A stretch of DNA of 64,000 nt from Thaumarchaeota archaeon SCGC AAA007-O23 (GTDB taxonomy: Archaea > Thermoproteota > Nitrososphaeria > Nitrososphaerales > Nitrosopumilaceae). Positions 1-5,609 of the stretch are shown one piece after another. The notes under the pieces were generated by a model. The model made no database searches and was not told the DNA's origin. It worked only from the letters and a program-made list of their open reading frames with translations. How positions within the stretch are numbered: the stretch's first letter is position 1; each line of letters opens with the position of its first letter. Both the position numbers and the translations under genes were made by a program. The DNA lies in contig ARWO01000031.1 of the NCBI GenBank assembly GCA_000402075.1, positions 1 to 64,000 on the forward strand, in the 5' to 3' direction.

Positions 1-133
1 CCTTTGGTTTTCTTTAGGAGCTTCTGCCTTTGGTTTTCTTTAGGAGCTTCTGCCTTTGGTTTTTCTTTAGGAGCTTCTGCCTTTGGTTTTTCTTTAGGAG
101 CTTCTGCCTTTGGTTTTTCTTTAGGAGCTTCTG
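1..133. repeat. tandem repeat encoding the S6e C-terminal tail, units of 26 and 27 nt
   Basis: Five head-to-tail units are visible: 1-26, 27-52, 53-79, 80-106 and 107-133. The last three are 27 nt and preserve the S6e frame (nine residues each). The first two are 26 nt and are identical to the others except that a run of five T has become four T. The array probably continues beyond base 1. There are no unique spacers, so it is not a CRISPR. Confidence 0.9.
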
Positions 134-506
134 CCTTCTCCTCTTTCTTAGGTTCCTCTACCTTAATTTCGCCATCATATCTACTGTTAATTTGATAAAT
201 TTCTTCAGATATTGTATTTCCTCTTAATAGCTTCCGTTTTCGCAGACCTTTTTCTGTTTGTTGTAAACCAACTCCTTTTGGTATTAGGATACGTTTTCTT
301 GCAGAGCTAAGTAGATCTGATCTCATAGGAACACCTGATTTATCACTACCACCTGTAATCTTGATCTTTCCCTCTAATCCCACAAGAGAGGCATCTGTTT
401 CTTGACCTATTAGTAGTCCAAGCAAAGGATTCGCATCGTTATCTTTTAGTTCCCTAGTAATTGATTTTCCTTTTGTGTCAGATATTGTTATCTTGAAGTT
501 AGCCAA
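1..506 (-). CDS. rps6e: 30S ribosomal protein S6e, 3' end outside the window
   Basis: Archaeal/eukaryotic-type small-subunit protein S6e. The start is a TTG codon at 506-504 giving (M)ANFKITISDTKGK; no in-frame ATG precedes it. The globular part (about 120 residues) carries recognisable S6e segments such as GLEGKIKITGGSDKSGVPM and ARKRILIPKGVGLQQTEKG. It is followed by a Lys/Glu/Ala/Pro tail built from nine-residue units (KAEAPKEKP). The 3' end lies beyond base 1. The two most distal units in the window are one base short, so the frame drifts there, although no stop is met before the edge. The fold assignment is confident; the tail's integrity is not. Confidence 0.9.
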   Translation of the reverse strand, partial: MANFKITISDTKGKSITRELKDNDANPLLGLLIGQETDASLVGLEGKIKITGGSDKSGVPMRSDLLSSARKRILIPKGVGLQQTEKGLRKRKLLRGNTISEEIYQINSRYDGEIKVEEPKKEEKAEAPKEKPKAEAPKEKPKAEAPKEKPKAEAPKENQRQKLLKKTK

Positions 507-555
507 GCATTCGAAAAAATCACCAAACTACTAATTAACCTTTGGAGTTTTTTAG

Positions 556-729
556 CTAGAAACCTGGTCTGTCTGGAATATAATCCGCAGACATATTCAG
601 TGCCTTCTCTTTCATAATCTCCAAGTAAGTTTCGTAATCTGCCTCAAAGTTACAGTGTGGACATTTTACTTTTGTAATCTCATCGTCAAGAACCGCAACC
701 TTTTCGCATTCTGGACATCTTGCATCCAT
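556..729 (-). CDS. small zinc-ribbon protein, 57 aa
   Basis: A 57-residue protein starting MDARCPECEK. Two CxxC knuckles (C5/C8 and C23/C26 in CPHC) form a zinc ribbon, followed by an acidic helix and the tail DYIPDRPGF. The start at 729 is preferred over an upstream in-frame ATG at 744 because the TATA element at 751-760 would place transcription initiation near 730, making it leaderless. Function unknown; small ribbons of this type may bind nucleic acid or protein. It diverges from tRNA-Gly and lies just upstream of rps6e on the same strand. Confidence 0.75.
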   Translation of the reverse strand: MDARCPECEKVAVLDDEITKVKCPHCNFEADYETYLEIMKEKALNMSADYIPDRPGF

Positions 730-750
730 AAAAAAAATTATCAATCAAAC

Positions 751-760
751 TATATAATAT
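751..760. promoter_or_regulatory. TATA element between divergent zinc-ribbon gene and tRNA-Gly
   Basis: The sequence TATATAATAT is near-symmetric. It is centred about 27 nt upstream of the tRNA-Gly 5' end at 782 and about 26 nt upstream of the zinc-ribbon ATG at 729 on the other strand. Both distances fit the archaeal TATA-to-initiation spacing, so one element may serve both directions. Inferred from position only. Confidence 0.5.
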
Positions 761-781
761 TAATTTCAAAACCCGAATTGA

Positions 782-855
782 GCGGAGTTAGTCCAGACTG
801 GCAGGACGTCAGCTTCCCAAGCTGGAGGTCGCGTGTTCAAATCCCGCACTCCGCA
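782..855 (+). tRNA. tRNA-Gly (anticodon CCC)
   Basis: The acceptor stem GCGGAGT (782-788) pairs with ACTCCGC (848-854), with discriminator A855. The anticodon stem TCAGC/GCTGG closes a seven-base loop TTCCCAA, giving anticodon CCC, and the GCGG acceptor start is typical of tRNA-Gly. The T arm GCGTG-TTCAAAT-CCCGC has one U-C mismatch (834 opposite 844). CCA is not encoded, as is usual in archaea, and is presumably added by the Cca enzyme at 53.4 kb. No intron is seen. Confidence 0.93.
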
Positions 856-864
856 TACCTCAAA

Positions 865-1002
865 TTAACGCAAGTCTTTATCGTCTACTTTTTCAATTGA
901 AAGGATTTCAATTATTTCGTTGATCTTAGAAACTATATCAACGTACGAAGGTGAAACTATCTCTCCCTTCTCATTGTGATCAATTATCAGCTTTTTTACC
1001 AT
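865..1002 (-). CDS. small hypothetical protein, 45 aa
   Basis: An ATG at 1002 opens 45 codons ending in TAA at 865, giving a protein that begins MVKKLIIDHNEKGEIVSPSY and continues into an amphipathic Ile/Val/Lys/Glu helix. Codon use resembles neighbouring genes. It starts 36 nt after the amidotransferase stop on the same strand, so it could be cotranscribed. It ends 10 nt from the tRNA-Gly 3' end. No family recognised; coding status is plausible but unproven. Confidence 0.45.
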   Translation of the reverse strand: MVKKLIIDHNEKGEIVSPSYVDIVSKINEIIEILSIEKVDDKDLR

Positions 1003-1037
1003 TATATTTTCTAATTTTTTTACTATATTTCAATCTA

Positions 1038-1598
1038 TTAAATCGACAAAAAAGATTGGATCATGGATTGCCCATCGCTACTCATTTCAGGATGAAACTG
1101 CGTACCGAAAATGTTCAAATTATTATGTTTTACAATTTCATACTTGCATGATTTGGAGCTGGCTAAACTATGAAGATGGCTACCTAATTGTGAAATTTCA
1201 TAATTGTGACTTTCAGTTACGTCTATTTCTCCATGGCAAATTTTGTTTTCCTTTTCAATAACAACAATTTCCTGACCTCCTACATGTTCATCTGATTTTT
1301 TTATTGTGCCACCCAATGTAATAGCTAGAATTTCAGCACCATAACAAATTCCAAGCAATGATTTTTCTTCAGAGATGGCATATTTTATGATTTTAGAGTT
1401 TACTGCGTTAATTTTTCTATCATTTTTCCTTCTTCCAGAAAGAATAAACGAATTAAATTGCTGTATATCTGATAGATTCACTTCATCAAATTTTTGGCTG
1501 ATGAATTTAATTTTCTTTTCAGAAAGAAAGTTTACCAGATTTTTCGTATAGATAGAACCATTATCAACCACAAGTAACAAACTGTTTGCATACCTCAA
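1038..1598 (-). CDS. class I glutamine amidotransferase, GMP-synthase subunit A-like
   Basis: Triad-type (GATase class I) glutaminase of 186 residues. The nucleophile elbow GICYGAE carries Cys85, and FGTQFHPEMSSDG supplies His169 and Glu171. Archaeal GMP synthases are split, with a stand-alone amidotransferase of about this length, so GuaAA is the best guess; other Gln-dependent partners are possible because no synthetase subunit is nearby. The start at 1598 is a TTG inside a perfect 18-bp palindrome. A second TTG at 1580 would give LLVVDNGSIYT near the N-terminus, matching the family start better. It lies downstream of the acyltransferase operon. Confidence 0.75.
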   Translation of the reverse strand: MRYANSLLLVVDNGSIYTKNLVNFLSEKKIKFISQKFDEVNLSDIQQFNSFILSGRRKNDRKINAVNSKIIKYAISEEKSLLGICYGAEILAITLGGTIKKSDEHVGGQEIVVIEKENKICHGEIDVTESHNYEISQLGSHLHSLASSKSCKYEIVKHNNLNIFGTQFHPEMSSDGQSMIQSFLSI

Positions 1599-1607
1599 TT
1601 GAGGTAT
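1590..1607. promoter_or_regulatory. perfect 18-bp palindrome over the amidotransferase start
   Basis: ATACCTCAATTGAGGTAT equals its own reverse complement. It lies between the SGNH stop at 1617 and the amidotransferase, covering that gene's first possible start codon. It could be an operator for a dimeric regulator or an RNA hairpin. There is no direct evidence for either. Confidence 0.4.
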
Positions 1608-1616
1608 AATAAATTT

Positions 1617-3038
1617 TCAGTTTCCTATAGTAATTTCGTAATGAAAACCAGATAAACTGTAAACCCAATTGTCACGACTATCAATTGTTACTAATTCCGT
1701 ATCAAAGGTGTAAATTCCATCAGTGTTAAAGATGGAACCTACTATTTGAAGTGGTGTAACACTTGTTAAATTCTCTCCAAACATTTCCACAGTGTATTTT
1801 GAGCCTGGCATTACATATGCATTATTATCGTATTGTTTTTCTCCAATCACTTTGATTAGAGGATCATTATTAGGCTGAACATTCAAAATCAGAACACCAT
1901 CTTGTGCAAAAAAATACTCGCTCAACAAATTTTCGTTATTTTTTGATATTGCAAGAAAATACGTTACATTGTGTACGTATTCATTATAGGTATTATCATA
2001 TGTGCTGATTTTGATCCTTTTATTATCTAGCTCAGTTGATGGTAATAGTTCTACATTCACAACAATTTCTCTACCATCATACATTGATGTAGTTAAACTA
2101 TCAAAGTCTTTTTCATTTTCAAAAATATTAAACTCTTTATTTTTTAAAATTATAGGTAGGATTGCGTTGTATAATGATTTTGCAACAATAGCGTTTCCTT
2201 GGTCAGAGTGGTGGGCATGATCAGAATAAATCGTCTCAGTTTCATTATCAAAAACATCTCTCAGATCAATAGTTTTCGTACAGATCTTAATTTCTGATAG
2301 ATTTTTTGCATATTTCGGGTAAACTGATAATGGTTCTATCATGGATTCTTGGAAAAACTTTATCGCATTCTTTGCATACTCTGATTCTTGTTGTGTTAAT
2401 TTTTTGCTTCCAAATCCAGCAACTGGTTGAAGTGATATAACAGTATCAAAATTATTTTCATTTCCTATTTCACAAGCAGATTCCCAGTTTTCTTTTATTA
2501 CATTCGGTGAAATATCATCACCTAAATCATTCCAACCATCATATATTATAATCAAATCAGGTGAAAATGTTATCAGTTTTTGTTTTATAAGTTCTAATTC
2601 TGTATCAGAGCTTATTGCCTGAACTCCAGAATTGATTACTTCTATATCAAAACCAAAATCTGTTTTGTCCAAAAATTTTTGCATGAACCCAGGTATAGTA
2701 GTTTCGTCTGACGTTGCACCATAACCAAACATTGGAGAACTTCCAAGCATGAAAATTCTGTATGTTCTATCTGGTTTAATTTGAGAAAATTCATCTCCAC
2801 GAAATCCTAAACTGTTAATGTTTATTGCATCTGCTTTAGAGATGCCAGAAAAATTTCGTAGAACGTCTAAAGTAGCATGTTTTGGATTTTGATCAAATAT
2901 ATCTTCCTGATCTTCTAAAATGGTTGTTGTTGATGGTAACAATCCTGCTGAATACATATCTAAAAACACGGTTAGGATCGCAAATGATGATAAGAATGCG
3001 ATTCCAACTAATGCTGTAATTTTGATATTTGCTTTCAT
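1617..3038 (-). CDS. membrane-anchored SGNH-hydrolase-like protein with C-terminal beta domain
   Basis: A 473-residue exported protein. Residues 7-27 form a signal anchor. The SGNH core has block I with GSS (Ser101), a GWND block (Asn170) and DHAH (Asp273, His276), so the catalytic set looks complete. Residues about 325-473 form a second, beta-rich module (VHNVTYFLAIS, DGVLILNV, GIYTFDTELV) that resembles the N-terminal region of the secreted protein at 45.2 kb. It starts 3 nt after the MBOAT stop, so it is cotranscribed. SGNH proteins next to MBOAT enzymes typically transfer or remove acyl groups on polysaccharides (AlgI-AlgJ/X, PatA-PatB), and that role is inferred here. The actual substrate is unknown. 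Confidence 0.75.
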   Translation of the reverse strand: MKANIKITALVGIAFLSSFAILTVFLDMYSAGLLPSTTTILEDQEDIFDQNPKHATLDVLRNFSGISKADAININSLGFRGDEFSQIKPDRTYRIFMLGSSPMFGYGATSDETTIPGFMQKFLDKTDFGFDIEVINSGVQAISSDTELELIKQKLITFSPDLIIIYDGWNDLGDDISPNVIKENWESACEIGNENNFDTVISLQPVAGFGSKKLTQQESEYAKNAIKFFQESMIEPLSVYPKYAKNLSEIKICTKTIDLRDVFDNETETIYSDHAHHSDQGNAIVAKSLYNAILPIILKNKEFNIFENEKDFDSLTTSMYDGREIVVNVELLPSTELDNKRIKISTYDNTYNEYVHNVTYFLAISKNNENLLSEYFFAQDGVLILNVQPNNDPLIKVIGEKQYDNNAYVMPGSKYTVEMFGENLTSVTPLQIVGSIFNTDGIYTFDTELVTIDSRDNWVYSLSGFHYEITIGN

Positions 3039-3040
3039 TT

Positions 3041-4513
3041 TTAAAATCTAAAATAGATAAATTCATTCGGTGATAGATCATAAAAGAATAAGATTAAAAT
3101 CATTATACCAAATAATATTATCGCCCAATGTGTAATCTTCATTTCAGACAATGATTTAACTATATTTTTCCTATACGAAATATAATTCAGTATAAAGAAT
3201 ACTACGATTAGTGTAATGGGAATTATGTTATGTGAAAGAATTTGGAGTGTTGCACTTGTAGCAAAATCCCATATTACATACTTGTATAAAACATATGATA
3301 ACGCATCAAAATCTTCAACTCGAAATGCAAGCCAAGTCATAAATATAAAATATTGAGTTATTAGAATTGAAATTATTTTTCCTGTTCTTGTTTTTAGAAA
3401 TTTGCTATTTTTCAATGATGGAAATTTATTTGTGATCAGCTTTTGTACTGCAAGATATACACCGTGCATTAAACCCCAAATTACAAAATTCCATGATGCA
3501 CCATGCCACAATCCACCCAAAAACATTACAGTTATTAGATTAACATATGTTCTGGAATTGCCTTTTCTATTTCCACCTAATGGGATATACAGATAATCAC
3601 GAAGCCACGTAGACAATGAAATGTGCCACCGTCTCCAGAAATCAACAGGTGAAACAGCAAAATATGGTTTGTTAAAATTGGCAGGTATGTGGAATCCAAG
3701 AATTGTTGCAGCACCAATGGCAATATCAGAATATCCGGAAAAATCACAATAAATTTGTACCCCAAATGCTATTGCCCCAAGCATAACTGAAAATGATTCT
3801 AAACCATAAGGTACATTAAAAATTTCGTTAGCCATAGGTGCAATGTTATCAGCAAAAAACATTTTTTTAAAAAATCCTATCGCCATAAGACTGATCCCAA
3901 ATCTTAATGATGCATCATGAATTGTAATTGTACGAAGACTTGATGTTATGTTATTATTAGAAATTTTCTCTCTTAGCTGTGGAAGAAAATGGCTTGCTCT
4001 GAGAATGGGGCCTGCTACTAATTGTGGGAAAAATGATACAAACAAAGCAAATTCCCATAATGATTTACTCGGTTCTAACTTTCCGCGATAAATTTCTACA
4101 GTATACGAGATAGTCTGGAATGTATAAAATGATATTCCTATTGGGAGTATTAATCCTAGTGAAGTTATCTCAGGAATTCCTAGAGATTCTGTAATATTAT
4201 TAATTTGAGATATTCCAAAATCTGCATACTTAAAGAAACCTAGTAAGCCTAAATTTCCAGCAAGGCTTGAGATCAGTAAAATCTTTTTTCTTTTTTTATC
4301 TTTTGCAGTAAAAATTGCCTTACCAACATAGAAATCAAGTAAAGTTGAAAAAATTAATAATGTGATTAGAAAATTATTTGAAAAATAAAAAAAGAAATAA
4401 CTTGCACCAACCAAGAACAGGTGCTGGAATCTCCTAAATTTTATACATGAAATAATAGCCAGAACAGAAATAAAGAAAATGATAAATTCAGGTGTATTAA
4501 AAAGCATATTCAA
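3041..4513 (-). CDS. MBOAT family membrane-bound O-acyltransferase (AlgI/DltB-like)
   Basis: A 490-residue polytopic membrane protein. The MBOAT signature is clear: DFWRRWHISLSTWLRDYLYI at about 291-310 with His297, and FLGGLWHGASWNF with the invariant His337. Such enzymes move acyl groups (often acetyl) across the membrane to a partner protein that acylates extracellular glycans or teichoic acids. It sits between two SGNH genes on the same strand with gaps of 2 and 7 nt, so the three form one transcriptional unit. AOA have no peptidoglycan or alginate, so the likely acceptor is a surface glycan or S-layer glycan (inference). Confidence 0.88.
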   Translation of the reverse strand: MNMLFNTPEFIIFFISVLAIISCIKFRRFQHLFLVGASYFFFYFSNNFLITLLIFSTLLDFYVGKAIFTAKDKKRKKILLISSLAGNLGLLGFFKYADFGISQINNITESLGIPEITSLGLILPIGISFYTFQTISYTVEIYRGKLEPSKSLWEFALFVSFFPQLVAGPILRASHFLPQLREKISNNNITSSLRTITIHDASLRFGISLMAIGFFKKMFFADNIAPMANEIFNVPYGLESFSVMLGAIAFGVQIYCDFSGYSDIAIGAATILGFHIPANFNKPYFAVSPVDFWRRWHISLSTWLRDYLYIPLGGNRKGNSRTYVNLITVMFLGGLWHGASWNFVIWGLMHGVYLAVQKLITNKFPSLKNSKFLKTRTGKIISILITQYFIFMTWLAFRVEDFDALSYVLYKYVIWDFATSATLQILSHNIIPITLIVVFFILNYISYRKNIVKSLSEMKITHWAIILFGIMILILFFYDLSPNEFIYFRF

Positions 4514-4520
4514 AAACTGA

Positions 4521-5609
4521 TTATTTTCTGTTAATCATTGGTAAAACTAATTCATACATCTTTTCAGAAATAAGCATACTTCCTTGTGTACCTATATGAC
4601 CTAGATCTAGAAAAATAGGTTCGTTATGACCATCAAAAATATGCGTTAGATCAGCTGTATTAGTACAGTTTGTTAACTCAGGCAACGCATCAACGAATTT
4701 TTGCAATTGATAAAGTGGTAATCGTTTCAAATCATTCTGTGATAAGCCAGATGTAGATTTTTCTGATTCGGTAATGATTCTATCTCCAGTTCCTAACATA
4801 GGTTGTATTGTGATCAACGTTTTAATATCATTTTTTTGTACTAATAAACAACTTTCATTCCATCTTTCTTTCCATAAAATAACTTTTTGATCTAGATCTG
4901 CATTAATCCGAGTTGCAATAGTATCTTCCTCAGGACTAATAAGATCCCTACCAATCTCTCTTATTACAATTGGAGTCTTATAGTATGGAAAAATAGATTG
5001 TAGGTAGTTAACAGTGTCGTATAATTGACCAGCCAAGCCTCTTTCTTCTATATGAGATGTGTATGGAATCCGAGAATCGTTCCAACCATCATAGACTATA
5101 ATTAAATCGGGATCAAAATCAAGCAATTTATGTTTAACATAAAGTGTTTCCGTTTTAGAATATGCTCCAGAGGATCCTGCATTTATAACTTCTACTTTAA
5201 AATCAGAATTTGTTGTTTCAAATTTTTTCTGTAAAAATCCGGGTATGGTAGTTTCATCTGACGTTGCACCATAACCAAACAGTGTTGAGCCACCCAACAT
5301 TATTATTCTGTATACATTTTCAGGTTTCTCCTTAGAGATTTCTGCTCCTCGAAAACCAAAACTGTTGATATTCACATATTCGTTATGTTGGTTGGGGATA
5401 TTCTCCTGAGTTGGTTCAGATGGAACTTTAATGCTAATCTGTAATGAACACATTTCATCAAGAGTGCTTTCTGACACATTCTCAAAAATTTCACTTTCTA
5501 TAAAACTACAAGTTTCCAATTCATTAAGATAATAAACTTGTGAGAATACTTCAAACCCACCAAAAATAAATATTAAAAATAAAATTCCCGGCAGAAGCCG
5601 TTTTTTCAA
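4521..5609 (-). CDS. secreted SGNH-hydrolase-like protein
   Basis: A 362-residue paralog of the SGNH protein at 1.6-3.0 kb, sharing the segment FGYGATSDETTIPGF. It has an N-terminal signal anchor (about 5-23), the GGS nucleophile block (Ser108), GWND (Asn177) and DLGH (Asp335, His338). Unlike its paralog it ends right after the SGNH core and lacks the C-terminal beta module. Its start abuts the UPF0182 stop with no gap, and its stop precedes the MBOAT start by 7 nt. It is probably an extracytoplasmic acyltransferase or esterase working with the MBOAT protein. Confidence 0.78.
   Translation of the reverse strand: MKKRLLPGILFLIFIFGGFEVFSQVYYLNELETCSFIESEIFENVSESTLDEMCSLQISIKVPSEPTQENIPNQHNEYVNINSFGFRGAEISKEKPENVYRIIMLGGSTLFGYGATSDETTIPGFLQKKFETTNSDFKVEVINAGSSGAYSKTETLYVKHKLLDFDPDLIIVYDGWNDSRIPYTSHIEERGLAGQLYDTVNYLQSIFPYYKTPIVIREIGRDLISPEEDTIATRINADLDQKVILWKERWNESCLLVQKNDIKTLITIQPMLGTGDRIITESEKSTSGLSQNDLKRLPLYQLQKFVDALPELTNCTNTADLTHIFDGHNEPIFLDLGHIGTQGSMLISEKMYELVLPMINRK

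Noticed and set aside
1..133. Possible CRISPR array or plus-strand Phe/Leu/Gly-rich small proteins
   Set aside because: The units are contiguous without spacers, and the minus strand reads as a continuation of S6e; the plus-strand frames are by-products of the repeat.
951..1151. Plus-strand ORF of 66 codons
   Set aside because: Hydrophobic, lies over the small minus-strand ORF and the 3' end of the amidotransferase, with no promoter-like element.
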